64,000 bases of DNA from Symbiodinium natans (lineage: Eukaryota; Sar; Dinophyceae; Suessiales; Symbiodiniaceae). Position numbers and translations under genes: made by a program. Each line of letters starts with the position of its first letter. Within the stretch, counting starts at the first letter, position 1. The stretch is taken from assembly GCA_905221605.1 (NCBI GenBank), contig CAJNDS010000715.1, positions 1 to 64,000 of the forward strand, read 5' to 3'. Shown one piece after another: positions 36,101 through 43,989 of this stretch. The notes under the pieces are model-generated. The model searched no databases, had not been told where the DNA came from, and saw nothing but the letters and a program-made list of their open reading frames with translations.

Positions 36101-38920
36101 CCTTTCTGCTAACGACGCTGCCTCTGAAGGTTTAGGCCTAGGCTAGGCTAGGGCAGGTGGCACGAATCCCCTGTTTCGTGTGACCAGATTGTAGTGTCCC
36201 ATCTGCAAACACGTGCCTCGAAAGTGCGCAACTGTCGCTGAAGTGAACGCCGCCCCAAGCGGGACTCCTGCGGATGAAGCCACGTGGGGAAAATCGGGGC
36301 AATAAACATGGGTGCACAGCACTCCTCCAGCACTTGTGCTTGAGCTTCCTCAGCACGAGCACGCAACAGCGGCTCATGTGCCTGAGCAATGCTTCGACAC
36401 AGATGCTCAGCGTACAAGAGTACACGGTGACAATAAATGAGGCATAAAGAGTCCACACACGGCTCGTGCCTCACAATTTCGAAGCTTCCCTTCAAGAAGC
36501 CCTTGCTCTTCCTGTCACTGAGCAAGGCACACACACACACACACAGCTCGGACAAGGAACCCCGAAAAAGATGTGGACCTGAAACTGCTGCAGCTCTGCC
36601 GCCAACAGGTCCACCTCCATCTGGTGAGCCTTTCAATGAGTACGGCTCCAGCAGGTCGCAAGGGCAAGGGTCATTTCTACGCAGAGTCCTGCATCACGTC
36701 TAGAGATGAAGGAACTGTGCGCCGGCGGGGGGTTAGGGGTTTAAAGGGTTTTTTGGAGACTTCGGGTTGAGCAAGAAGTCAGACCAGTGCAGGCTGGGCC
36801 TTCCGTTCCTGGGGCTCTACTGTAAACTTTTTATCCTCAAAACCAGCCCATTGAGCTGCAAGCCTGTGTGAGAAACGATTCGACCCCTCGGAAGTAGGCA
36901 AGGTAAGCCGCTACCGCTATAGGCAATGGACTGCAGGCATGCCTCTCGCATTTTCTTGAGCTCACGGCGCCCAGACTCCAGGTCCTCACAGCATTCAAAC
37001 AGCTATGCAGATTCTGGAAGTTCTTGTTGCGGGGCAGGGAACTGCATCAGCTTGCTTTCACATTGAGTACAACGCTTCCGTGATGAACTGTGGCTTTAGG
37101 GTCTTCGGTCTCGGGTTGGGGTTTTGGGGTTTGGGGTTTAGGGTTTAGGGATCAGGGGTTTAAGGGTTTGGCGGTTTAGCGGTTTAGGGATTTAAGGGCT
37201 GAGGGTTTAGGGTTGCGCCTTTCGCAGCTCAGCTTCGCGGCCCTGCACCGCTCGCAACTCTTGAGCGGCCTTTCGCACTGTAAACCACTCTGTGTAGGGG
37301 ACATGCTGTGGAAAACAACCATATGGAAAAGTGTAGGAATAGTTGTAGGAATGGCATGCTCCTTTGTAGGTTCAATGTGTTCCCTCGGGTTTTGCTGACG
37401 CTTACCTTAAAGATGGGTCCCACGCTGGTATGGTGCCCACAATACGGAGACACAAGCGAAGCCCTGAAGTGAACACAAGGTTTGGAAATGCTGAGAGCTT
37501 CGAGTTCAAGGGAGTCACCCTGTGAGAGTTGAGGGCATGGTTCGATGAGCTGGCTTACTAATCTTGCAGAATTCCATGTGCAAGTTCTCACCGCTTTGGT
37601 CACTAGAATACTCACAGTGTTGATGGACAATTGTCACAAGCACGGACAATGAGCCCAATGGCCACTCGTGTTATAACTATAATTATTCAAATATTTGTTT
37701 TGGGGGCCAGTTTGGGGTCAGCTTCCTGTCAGCTTCATTGCTAGCCAATATCTACATGCACCTGCTCGCGCTCGAGCCGCATCTCACCCAGCTGTGCTTC
37801 CAGGCGAACCTGGACAACTAATCCCAGGAGCTCATGCGGTAAATAACCCTGCCGGTGCTGACTAGAATCGAAACCAAAACCCGGTAATTGGTTTAGGGAT
37901 TGGGGCTTGTTTTTCGACCCGCTGCCTTGAAACCGCTGACTAGTCGACATTGGAAAACTGAAACCAGGTCCTAGTAAGGTCCTAGTAGTAAGGCAGGCGG
38001 CTCATGCTGTAAATTTTCGCTTTCCGGGGCCAGTGTCTAGGAACTAGGTCTTAACATTGCGGCTGGGAGCATTGAGTCCAGGAACTGCAACATTTCAGGG
38101 TCGAGGCACAGGAATTCTATAGCCAGCAGGAAGAACTAGGGAGTCTGGAGGGCGGTGCGACTCTGCCTTCCAGTTCGGATGGCAAACCTGTTAACAGCCT
38201 TCCACGACATAAGCAGCTTTGAGAACAGCGGACAAATCAGGATGCCCCACCTGACGTGAAGGCACCGCCGTTTCCGAGGAGGCCTGAGACCCGACAAAAG
38301 CTGCTGAGGCAAATTTCTGCTTTTTGCAATATATTGCTTCAGCCCTGCAGCACTCTGATCAGATCACTCTCGTCAGAAGACTCGCATCAGCACTCGGGCA
38401 AAGAGGGCACCTCCAATTCGGAACGGACATTCCTTTGCAGTGCACGCAGCTCCTGGCCGAAGGCCTCGCAGTATCTCGGGCTTCGCATCCACTTACTTTC
38501 TGAACTCTACGAGCAAGGCGCGGACGACTCTGTCGCTCTCAGCACTCTCCAGGATATTCCTGGACTGAGCCTGCTCCGCAGCCGCAGGCTCAGCATGTGC
38601 CGGTATGCCCCAGCAATACAGGTACTCCTTTGGCACGCGGCACACTCAACAGTTTGGCCGCAGCCCTTTGGGACGCCTCCAGCTCTGCCTGCGCCGCTTC
38701 AGCCTGCACACAGGGGAGGGAGGTGCAGGCACGCAATGTCACGCAACACGTCTCCACACAAAGACCCCTCCCCGGCAACAGCAAGGGAGGAAACCGTAAG
38801 AAATCGTAGCGTCGTAGCAGAAGTCGAGAGCTGAGTCTAGCAGTCTCAAGATCTTGCCACGGTATAGGGCTGGCCTCGGCCAACCGCGCTTGAAGCTTGA
38901 CCTGCAAGGTCTCAGTGGTG
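23753..38920 (-). CDS. large multi-exon coiled-coil protein locus (span)
   Basis: This span collects short minus-strand exons that share one style: 40-200 bases, heptad-like Leu/Glu/Lys/Arg/Ala text, separated by 100-1000 bases of non-coding DNA. Clear members are listed separately. The continuity of direction and composition suggests one giant gene, or at most two or three, encoding a mostly coiled-coil protein with its C-terminus at 23753. No motor, kinase or other catalytic domain was found, so no function is given. Cytoskeletal or scaffold use would be a guess from shape only. Confidence 0.45.
24241..24700 (-). CDS. exon, unknown protein
   Basis: The longest clear exon of this locus: GASGILLATSLPSESFGDCV, GTNGVISALDEIQASVIARI, QCSCSVCHASSVQEKLAARE, KALHEAKNFTKAPLAGHPAN, then a Ser-rich tail. 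It carries a CSCSVC cysteine cluster. The frame stays open to 24972, but the upstream part looks less like protein. Confidence 0.6.
25010..25318 (-). CDS. two adjacent exon frames, Pro/Ala-rich segment
   Basis: The upstream frame reads GVQAVASRLELAGRNLQRTG. The downstream frame reads DDETEDSAQTKPEPAPARPA and continues with RPARPV repeats before a stop near 24990. The acidic then Pro/Ala/Arg-rich text suggests a disordered linker. A short intron or an exon boundary must lie between the frames. Confidence 0.45.
25392..25513. repeat. AT-rich element with 15-bp terminal inverted repeats
   Basis: TTTATTCATACATAT at 25392-25406 is the exact inverse of ATATGTATGAATAAA at 25499-25513. The 92 bases between are strongly A-rich, unlike the surroundings. 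No target duplication was seen. Confidence 0.7.
25757..25773. repeat. poly-C tract
   Basis: A C-rich stretch beginning near 25741 (CCCCCCTCCAGCCGCCCCCC) and ending in a C run of more than ten bases. It lies in an intron or intergenic DNA. Confidence 0.8.
25807..26000 (-). CDS. coiled-coil exon
   Basis: Reads LGVEELQKELKRLREELQEA, then SEEMETSQSREANARYVPVS and a Asn/Ser-rich tail. Textbook heptad pattern with Leu at a/d positions. Part of the locus at 23753-38920. Confidence 0.7.
26080..26260 (-). CDS. exon of the coiled-coil locus
   Basis: Reads NSRAARLQAMPRRSISAMHK, then DCLQLTSDEGSTPSALSSRL. The exon probably ends shortly after ARQSGTCR, where CCTGTAGGAG offers a donor. Confidence 0.5.
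26600..26822. repeat. CT-rich tracts
   Basis: Two pyrimidine-rich runs, CCCTCTCTCTGTCCCTCTCT near 26613 and CTCTCTCTCTCCCTCCCTCC near 26801. No coding seen. Confidence 0.7.
27060..27200 (-). CDS. coiled-coil exon
   Basis: Reads AAYSHKLSTRALEAMRKELE, then AKFSAAQAPCPAFAAAG. It follows, in transcription order, a short CA/GT microsatellite at 27207-27231 that must be intronic. Confidence 0.6.
27240..27410 (-). CDS. coiled-coil exon
   Basis: Reads LSGIISLQTAHEHVKHGLWR, then KLCMAEAIQEEQAKLLQSEQ and ALQDCECSLANRS. Strong helical, Glu/Gln-rich text. Same locus. Confidence 0.65.
27605..27812. repeat. telomere-like minisatellite, CCCTCTAAA and CCCTAAA
   Basis: About ten 9-bp units CCCTCTAAA at 27609-27700, then CCCTTAAACCCCAAACCCTAA, a G homopolymer of about 20 bases at 27767-27786, and CCCTAAACCCTAAACC at 27791-27808. 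The 7-bp units match the plant/dinoflagellate telomere sequence. Confidence 0.9.
27985..28400. repeat. (GACACA)n satellite with flanking CA-rich arrays
   Basis: A pure GACACA array of about 37 copies at 28069-28294, flanked by (CGCACGCACA)n on the left and degenerate CACAGACACA on the right. All six frames stay open, giving TQ, HR or DT dipeptides. These are not genes. Confidence 0.95.
28401..28570. repeat. alternating CG/CA tract
   Basis: Nearly continuous CGCG, GCAC and GCACGC steps. The purine-pyrimidine alternation over about 170 bases makes it a strong Z-DNA candidate (inference). Confidence 0.85.
28692..28758 (-). CDS. coiled-coil exon
   Basis: Reads LLQEQLRIAAKQLEAGIDQK, then EER into a G homopolymer of ten. 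Clear heptad text. The G run probably lies at or after the exon end. Confidence 0.5.
28836..28895 (-). CDS. coiled-coil exon
   Basis: Follows an acceptor-like CTTCCGCAG and reads AQAEKEAVEARKAM. Short exon, typical of the locus. Confidence 0.55.
29020..29185 (-). CDS. exon of the coiled-coil locus
   Basis: Reads SQEQAVQLRAANQDAGGLLT, then ERPAVLFPACKRQAKLKGRV and EAQRTLQVSWMEF. Protein-like with a helical end. Limits uncertain. Confidence 0.5.
29190..29345 (-). CDS. coiled-coil exon with Gln run
   Basis: After an acceptor-like GGGCCAG the frame reads FQLDVATQQQQQLEEKAPAR, then MLAQIDRRMSVKTRQKVLLL and REWQLKSKTV. A donor may lie after the first part, so this could be two exons in one frame. 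Confidence 0.6.
29795..29920 (-). CDS. coiled-coil exon
   Basis: Reads NWQREAKRRAEERVEEHQQA, then AEPVPTCISRLPAFLLQ. Highly charged helix. The 212-codon plus-strand frame over this place is its antisense shadow. Confidence 0.6.
30010..30176 (-). CDS. possible exon of the coiled-coil locus
   Basis: Reads EVLKCSQRSCRDVGRPVVCR, then AKNADLQVIGAPLILGVLNL. Moderately protein-like. Confidence 0.35.
30405..30483 (-). CDS. coiled-coil exon
   Basis: Reads TTKALVQDLELERKQLLSRV and then LSP before TAA, so a donor must lie just before the stop. Clear heptad text, too short to carry its own start. Confidence 0.55.
30745..30845 (-). CDS. coiled-coil exon
   Basis: Reads PNAVTAQVTVSEVQTKMASL, then QKELIKLGAQVPPLRW. 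Clear coding text in a small block. Confidence 0.6.
31066..31167. repeat. small hairpin element with AATATGG-CCCTTA ends
   Basis: AATATGGGCCCTTA near 31066 and TTAAGGGCCATATT near 31152 are near-inverse ends about 100 bases apart. An inner hairpin GGGCCCTT/AAGGGCCC sits at the left end. It resembles a tiny MITE. No target duplication was confirmed. Confidence 0.5.
31955..32040 (-). CDS. exon of the coiled-coil locus
   Basis: Reads QHSSVVAAALEAFIRRFTLR, then AMVTSPR. A poly-C tract at about 31934-31943 lies downstream in its presumed intron. Confidence 0.45.
32065..32200 (-). CDS. coiled-coil exon
   Basis: Reads WKSREAEMHVAAAMFMLQDR, then HREIHDEKEAGQVPRYW. Strong helical text. Confidence 0.6.
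32370..32455. repeat. poly-C tract and degenerate CCCTAAA sequence
   Basis: A run of about 18 C ends near 32394, followed by CCTGAACCCTAAATCCTAGA and CTTAACCCGAAACCCCAACC, a decayed telomere-like stretch. Confidence 0.7.
32607..32658 (-). CDS. short coiled-coil exon
   Basis: Reads RMLEELARRLQEAEEP before TAG, so the donor must lie within the last codons. Among the shortest exons of the series. Confidence 0.5.
33128..33204. repeat. palindromic hairpin element
   Basis: ACAGAACATACCCCG at 33143-33157 is inverse to CGGGGTATGTTCTGT at 33173-33187, with a 15-base T-rich loop. The outer arms GGGGCGGG and CCCCGCCCC extend the symmetry imperfectly. Confidence 0.75.
33205..34915. other. mostly unresolved intronic DNA
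   Basis: A second G/C-run hairpin (AGGGGGGCTTT and AAACCCCCCT) lies near 33215-33240. A minus block at about 34.40-34.48 kb (AEGRLLRRVPAARPRSLRGA) may be an exon. Nothing else is supportable. Confidence 0.35.
34920..35040 (-). CDS. coiled-coil exon
   Basis: Reads ARNRRLAQRLDKFRTELGEQ, then RQLREATAFELM. GCAAGAGC directly after ELM would be a GC donor. Strong heptad text. Confidence 0.65.
35700..35885 (-). CDS. exon region of the coiled-coil locus
   Basis: Two frames are protein-like: LSQDSQKFERMVVALHKMVS, then, after a stop, EVTKEQLHKA. A small exon or two are likely. Limits not set. Confidence 0.4.
35921..36123 (-). CDS. coiled-coil exon with defined splice sites
   Basis: After CCTTCAG the exon runs 203 bases to GATGTGGAG, followed by GTGAGC, a canonical GT donor at 35920. 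It reads EAASLAERDGKSPGLEARER, ETELASLLFRASLDVSRLEA and GLQATEQLRQDQQHLVAQLA. It is the best-defined exon of the locus and shows that GT-AG introns are used here beside non-canonical ones. Confidence 0.75.
36195..36440 (-). CDS. coiled-coil exon
   Basis: Reads VLLYAEHLCRSIAQAHEPLL, RARAEEAQAQVLEECCAPMF and then ESRLGRRSLQRQLRTFEARV. Two helical parts may be separate exons joined in one open frame. Confidence 0.6.
36575..36650 (-). CDS. short coiled-coil exon
   Basis: Reads HQMEVDLLAAELQQFQVHIF. A (CA)n stretch at 36529-36545 lies just downstream in the presumed intron. Confidence 0.5.
36900..37012 (-). CDS. coiled-coil exon
   Basis: Reads LFECCEDLESGRRELKKMRE, then ACLQSIAYSGSG. Clear coding text. 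Confidence 0.6.
37105..37216. repeat. degenerate TTTAGGG telomere-like stretch
   Basis: G-rich strand on plus: GGGGTTTAGGGTTTAGGGAT at its core, flanked by GGGTTTGGCGGTTTAGCGGT and GGGTTTAGGGTTGC. A shorter relative (GGGGTTAGGGGTTTAAAGGG) is at 36727. Confidence 0.85.
37741..37850 (-). CDS. coiled-coil exon
   Basis: Reads LLGLVVQVRLEAQLGEMRLE, then REQVHVDIG to a stop. Heptad text. The frame upstream to 37950 is less convincing. Confidence 0.55.
38646..38703 (-). CDS. coiled-coil exon with defined acceptor
   Basis: A pyrimidine-rich CCCTCCCCTGTGTGCAG ends at 38704. The exon then reads AEAAQAELEASQRAAAKLL, with a GT donor available at AGTGTG. A partner exon, LQVKLQARLAEASP, lies just upstream at about 38.86-38.91 kb. 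Confidence 0.65.
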
Positions 38921-39388
38921 TGGGCATTTTGGCTGGGCAGTGTTGAGTCTCAAAACGCTTGCAAATGCCTACTGGCAAACCTTGTGCACATGCTGGCTCA
39001 ACAAGCAGTCCCACCTCTTTGGGAGAATGCAGACTTCTGCTGCTTTCCTCTGTGACCTGTGTTGCAGCAGGTGAGGTAAAAGCATATCTTGCAGCATACT
39101 GTGTACGTAGGGTACTGCACTGCGAGTGGAAGGTTCAGGGCAGCCTTGAGACGAAGCTGAGGTCGGCCAAGCTTTTGTCACCATCTACGATCTGTCCATG
39201 TTCTGAACCGATACTCCGATACTCCATAAGCTCATATAAGCTCTGAACACTGTAAACAATGAAGCGAGGAGTCCCAATCGGGATCAATCCTCCTACAGTT
39301 TGCAAACCTGAAGCTGCTGCTGCTCCCAGGTTCAGTTAAAGTGCCTGCTCTGGCACGGCCACTAGAAGCCCAAAAGGCTCTAAAGAGA

Positions 39389-39482
39389 ATTGGGAGCTGT
39401 TCTAAATGAGGGTCCCCTGGTACCCTTCTTTTTGTTTTGGATCCCAGAAGGGGGACCCTAATTTAGAACAACCCGATTGGGA
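39389..39482. mobile_element. MITE-like palindrome with 7-bp flanking repeat
   Basis: TGTTCTAAATGAGGGTCCCC at 39398-39417 is inverse, with one mismatch, to GGGGACCCTAATTTAGAACA at 39451-39470. ATTGGGA flanks both sides (39389-39395 and 39476-39482), as a target-site duplication would. About 80 bases, non-coding. Confidence 0.7.
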
Positions 39483-39615
39483 CATCCCAGAGGGTCCAAG
39501 GATTCACCAAGGGCCCTCGCACCGCTTGCCACTCAGGGGCAGGACTGCACTCCTGCCCCAACTGGCGGTGATATGAATCAGAGATGTTTCCTGCACTGGC
39601 TGCAGTGAGATCGAC

Positions 39616-39845
39616 CTAGAGCCCGAACAGGGCTCCACCATGAATTTCGTGTATGTACAAGCGAAGTGCTTCGGCACTCGGGTTGGCATCGGCATAAGCC
39701 GGAAGAGCGAAACGCCGGGGAAACCAGGCGTGCCAAGGACACGGATCACATGTCACCCTCAGCGGCGCTTGCTCTGACAGATCCGTCTCATGTGCTGACA
39801 AAGTGCGGGGTGTCCTGCATATCCAAGACCCATCCACAAAAGTGC
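39616..39845 (-). CDS. exon, unknown protein
   Basis: Reads HETDLSEQAPLRVTCDPCPW, then HAWFPRRFALPAYADANPSA and EALRLYIHEIHGGALFGL to a stop. Strong coding character. No family recognised. Confidence 0.6.
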
Positions 39846-40289
39846 TACACCCCAGGCTATGTGGGCTACATGGATAGACTCCGGCCGTACGCTTCACAAC
39901 CTGAAAACAAGCATGCTTTAAGCTGTCGGATGCAGGCAGCTTGGCTCAAGTCGCACATGCACACGACACTGGTGGAAACAAAAGAGCACCGGGTGCTTGG
40001 AGAATGCTCAGCCCTTGCCTTGTTGCTGTCCGTGGAAGGGCCCAAGCAACGAGAGCCCTTCTGAAGAACGCCTCCAAATTCCCCGGAACGATGACAATGC
40101 GCACGGGAAAAAAGCTGGTATGAAGCTCAAGTCATCTCACATTAGGCAAGAGACACTCAATGCGTCCGAACTTCTTCTCGCACACGAGCAGGCAGGACCT
40201 CTTATCCGAGGAACTGCTTTTGTGCAACCCCTCTTCCAGCGAAAAGCAATCAGTATCAGCTTATCTGCGCCAGGTTCACCATTCTTGAG

Positions 40290-40560
40290 TCATGGCATAA
40301 CATGTTCTTCCATGCATAACCTTGCCGCGGATTGCTGAGAAAGCAACTCTGGCGAAAAGACTTTGGGACCACCGTTGAGCCACTTTGTGAAGGCATTCCT
40401 TAGATCTTTCCAATGCGGTAAGTGTTGTCTTGCTCTTGAACCCTCAAGCAACTCCACAGAACGACCAATGCGGCGAAGGCAAGGCTCCTGAACTGGACTC
40501 CTTCCTGGCCACGGAGCATTAGACAGATCATGAGACAGGATGCCAAAGCATTCCAGCATC
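40290..40560 (-). CDS. exon, unknown protein
   Basis: Opens MLECFGILSHDLSNAPWPGR, then EPCLRRIGRSVELLEGSRAR, KDLRNAFTKWLNGGPKVFSP and LLSQQSAARLCMEEHVMP to a stop. TTAGATTAG immediately before the ATG could be an acceptor, so the Met may be internal. No domain recognised. Confidence 0.6.
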
Positions 40561-40804
40561 TAATCTAATTGGATGTGTGTGATGACAGTGCTCCGCCACT
40601 GTCTACAGGTTGCAGTTGCATTCCGTGACATTCGTCCGACAAGCAAATATACAGTGATTAGACGTGTGTGTGTGTGTGTGTGTTGTGCTGATGACTGGTA
40701 CTTAGGTCCGGCTGTACAGCTCTCTAGAAGAGCAATCCCTGCAACTGAAAGGGATGTGCACATGTGGCTTCGTTTGCCTGTTGATCGAGACTGTTCACCA
40801 GAAG

Positions 40805-40910
40805 AAGGGGAGGGAGGGAGAGAGTGAGAGAGAGAGAGGGAGAGCGCGATAGAGGGGGAGAGGCGAGGAAGGAGAGACACCGAGACAGACGGAGAGCAAG
40901 CGAGATATTG
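40805..40910. repeat. GA-rich tract
   Basis: A purine-rich stretch of GGGAGGGAGAGAGTGAGAGA type units. The minus frames across it (Leu/Ser-rich) are low complexity and not called. Confidence 0.8.
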
Positions 40911-41283
40911 GGATGAGATTCGTCCAACTTGCTGATGGAGCTGAGTCGCGTGATCTGGCGCTTTGATGCCAGCTGGCACTGTGACGTCGTGGTCACGAAA
41001 GTAGCAGTAGACCCCAACACCTGCAACTTGACACGGAGCATCTAACACAGCTACTGCCGTGTCAGCATGCCAGCTCAAAGTGTACGTATTGTCAACCATC
41101 TGCTTCGGTGGCTGGGGTGCAAGATGGTGCAAGATGGTGCAGTACTACGGATTTACCAATGATTGCCCTCAACGTGTCCGGGGAGCACCATGTCCTACGT
41201 GGCGTTGCACTTGGTCTCCGACTCGATACCTTGCGGAGCAGGAAAGTGAGATGTCTGCGGCTGAAACCGGGCTTCGCCTGGGC

Positions 41284-41515
41284 CTAGGAGCTCCACAATG
41301 GCAACAAAGTGAGGCTCTGAGACATGGCGAGCACTCTCAAGTCTTGCCGCATCCCATCAAGAAGGAATCGCCCCGAACAAGGAAGTGCTCCGTATCCATT
41401 TACGGAATACTCAATATTTACCACAAGGCTTTTCAACACCATCATCTCCGAGACACCCGCAGCCTGAGAACGGCGCTGTCGACGACTTGCTAGCAGCATC
41501 AGCCTGAGCTCAAGC
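41284..41515 (-). CDS. exon, unknown protein
   Basis: Reads LRLMLLASRRQRRSQAAGVS, EMMVLKSLVVNIEYSVNGYG and CSGRFLLDGMRQDLRVLAMS. Good coding text. Limits estimated. Confidence 0.5.
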
Positions 41516-41853
41516 ACAGGCCACGGGCAGCACCCAAGCAACTGGAATGAGGACTGCTGCTAACATGGCAAATTGCTGAGACTCAGGCATGCATAGCATC
41601 ATATGGGAGCTCTGACTGATAGAAGAAGGTTGTGCCATCCTCTCCTGCGACAGTGTTCGTTCACATTGCCGTGTCCAGGTAGACTGTGGAAGCAGGTCTA
41701 GCTGCGGTCATCAGTCGACAGTAATCTAGATGCCTTCTGCACTTCTGCACCAGTCCTTCCCAGTACGTCATGTCACCCAGCGTGTGCTCTACAAAGAGAC
41801 CATACATGGTAACCTGCGCAGCAGTTCGAAAGCCTGAGAATGAGCTCTGAGCA

Positions 41854-42330
41854 CTATGATACCAGACCTTGCAATGCTTGTGGAGTCTCCCCTATGCTCA
41901 TCCATGGCACGTATCTGGCAGAAGGCCCGACGTGCAATCCAGTCTCGCATCGGTTCTCCTTCAAAGCATCCCAACCAAACCGACAGACGTGGGCTTGCGG
42001 TATCTTGCGCTCTTGGAAGGATGAGGCAGAAAGCTCAGGAACCTCAGGAGCCTCAGGAACCTTAGGAGCCTCAATGGCTTCAGGAACCTCAGGAACCTCA
42101 GCTTCAGGAACCTTTGAAAGTCCAATACCTAGAACCTCGTAGGTGTCTCCAAAATTATCCAAGGAGCATGGTTGTAGACCAAATACTGATCGCTTAGCCA
42201 GTGATCTGCACGCCAGAGCCACAAGTTGTCCTGAGAAAAAAAAAGCGCGAAAGACTTTCCGAAGACTTTGCCAGCTCAACAGGGTCAAAGGGGAGAACAA
42301 GGTTCGGCCAAGAAGCGCCCACCACGCATG
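41854..42330 (-). CDS. exon with Pro-Glu-Val repeats, unknown protein
   Basis: The frame is open for 183 codons. It reads LRKVFRAFFFSGQLVALACR, CSLDNFGDTYEVLGIGLSKV, then a run of VPEAPEVPE-type units, and HVCRFGWDALKENRCETGLH to the end. The Pro-Glu-Val block is encoded by the minisatellite at 42033-42115. No recognised domain. Confidence 0.6.
   Translation of the reverse strand, partial: HAWWALLGRTLFSPLTLLSWQSLRKVFRAFFFSGQLVALACRSLAKRSVFGLQPCSLDNFGDTYEVLGIGLSKVPEAEVPEVPEAIEAPKVPEAPEVPELSASSFQERKIPQAHVCRFGWDALKENRCETGLHVGPSARYVPWMSIGETPQALQGLVS
42033..42115. repeat. coding minisatellite, GGAACCTCAGGAGCCTCA
   Basis: About nine 9-bp units (GGAACCTCA, GGAGCCTCA and variants), in frame with the minus-strand exon, encoding a PEV/PEA repeat. 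Confidence 0.8.
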
Positions 42331-42682
42331 GAGCTTGAATCTGCACCATGGCGCCTGCTTCACGGCTTCTTTGCAGCAACATAAGAAGCTCAGGAACATG
42401 TGCAAGGGAACTCTTTGGAACTCTTCGAAGGTGCGGGCGTGAGGAATCTGCTGCGCACCGATCAGCTGAACATGTTGCGGTTGATCGAAAGTATTGGATA
42501 CGGTTGGGACCCTGAACTACATCAGGACACAAGAGAAGGGCTCGAAATGATCAACCCCGTGAATCACGTGCGTCCGGGCTGCTGCAGCGAGCTTCGGAGT
42601 CGAAGAGAGGCTTTTCGCTGTGTGGTCGAGTCTTCGGTGTCCTCAGGTCATGGCTTGCGTAAAATCTGCACTTTCGGCTTTG

Positions 42683-42965
42683 TTAAAATGGGGACATTGA
42701 ACTTGTCCTAGGTCTTCTGCCTACGCAGCGATGTACGTTACAAGTATTTTGCGTGCCTGGACGGATCGACTTCATCTCGCGCAGTGAAGGGGGCCTGACA
42801 ACATCAAACCCGGCACGCACATTAGCAATATTAGGCTTCAGTAGATCTGCTTGAATGACCCCAGGCCTCTTGGCCACCGACACGAGCGAAACAGTCATGA
42901 AGAAAGCCCCAAGTACCAGGCACCGCTGGATCACCTGCACAGTCGATTCAGAAGCCCAGGATCTA
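42683..42965 (-). CDS. exon with a membrane segment, unknown protein
   Basis: Reads SESTVQVIQRCLVLGAFFMT, VSLVSVAKRPGVIQADLLKP and IANVRAGFDVVRPPSLREMK. A single hydrophobic stretch of about 18 residues (LVLGAFFMTVSLVSVA) fits a membrane helix or anchor. Ends in a basic Ser-rich tail and a stop at 42683. Confidence 0.6.
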
Positions 42966-43666
42966 GGCAACATACTTGTACGCACAATGCCAAGTGGCTG
43001 CGTGCTGCCTTGCCGCAACCCCACTGAAGCAGCGCCTCCACAACAAACAATGGCAGAGCGTGGAGGGGCTGAAAGACTCGCTGGCCTTGGGCCCTGGTGA
43101 TGTGAGCTCGGTAGGCGATGCTCCCTTCAGTGGACGGTAAGCCGCCTCGCACGATGCGCAGCTAGATTCTGCTATGCCATCGGTACAGTACGAATGACGA
43201 AGCACGAAGCACTAAGGGCCATCCCTTCACAAATTCTTCAGGCCTCCATCATCATTCCCGAGATCCGTACACCAACGGCTTCATCATCAACCTGATGCAT
43301 TTGGGTGACAGGCACGAAGTATACAGTATACGGGGGACAGGGGCCTAAGTCAAGCAAGAAAAATCAGAGAAGAGGGCTTTCCCGAATTCACATCAAAGGG
43401 CCCTCGATGCATACTCCCGCAATATACAGTTCTTCAAAGAATCATGTACCAACACCATATCAGTGAAACTCAATTCGCATTTCGCAATAATACATTCATT
43501 GCAATGCATGTACTCTTTTTTCAATACTTGCCAGAAACCATACTACCAAAGACTATAAATGCAAGAGTCCTTTGCCGACAACTACGCAGAAGCCTACCAC
43601 AGAAGTGTAATGGTGATTGTTTCCTGCTTCCTGATCTATGAAGAGATGTCAGAGAGCACGTAGCAT

Positions 43667-43985
43667 TCACGTACGGTGGACCCCCAAGGACATGGAAGCA
43701 GAATTGCACGCCATGCGACTAGGATGCAAGGTGAGTCCGTCGGAGCCACGAGCGTTGCAAAGCCCAAGGCCAGCAAAACCTGCCAAGAAGTGTCGCAGCT
43801 CGGCGACTTCTCTCTCAGCCACGTCGGCCGTGCTTCCTGTCCCTTCCACTTCTGGGGTGAACAACCCGATCAGGCCTGACCACTTTTCTGGACACGTAGT
43901 GTCTCCTCGAGATTGTAGATTCCCGGAGCGAAGACCTTCCAGGCATGGTGAGATGCCACACAGTCGGAGCACGTGAGCCGTGAGC
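43667..43985 (-). CDS. probable exon, unknown protein
   Basis: Reads DTTCPEKWSGLIGLFTPEVE, then STADVAEREVAELRHFLAGF and SRMACNSASMSLGVHRT to the stop. The same open frame continues upstream into bases better explained by the frame of the next exon. Confidence 0.45.
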
Positions 43986-43989
43986 ATGC

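Noticed and set aside
38920-38940. GGCATTTTGGCTGGG resembling part of the dinoflagellate spliced leader
   Set aside because: Only about half of the leader matches, and it does not precede an exon. Chance is likely.
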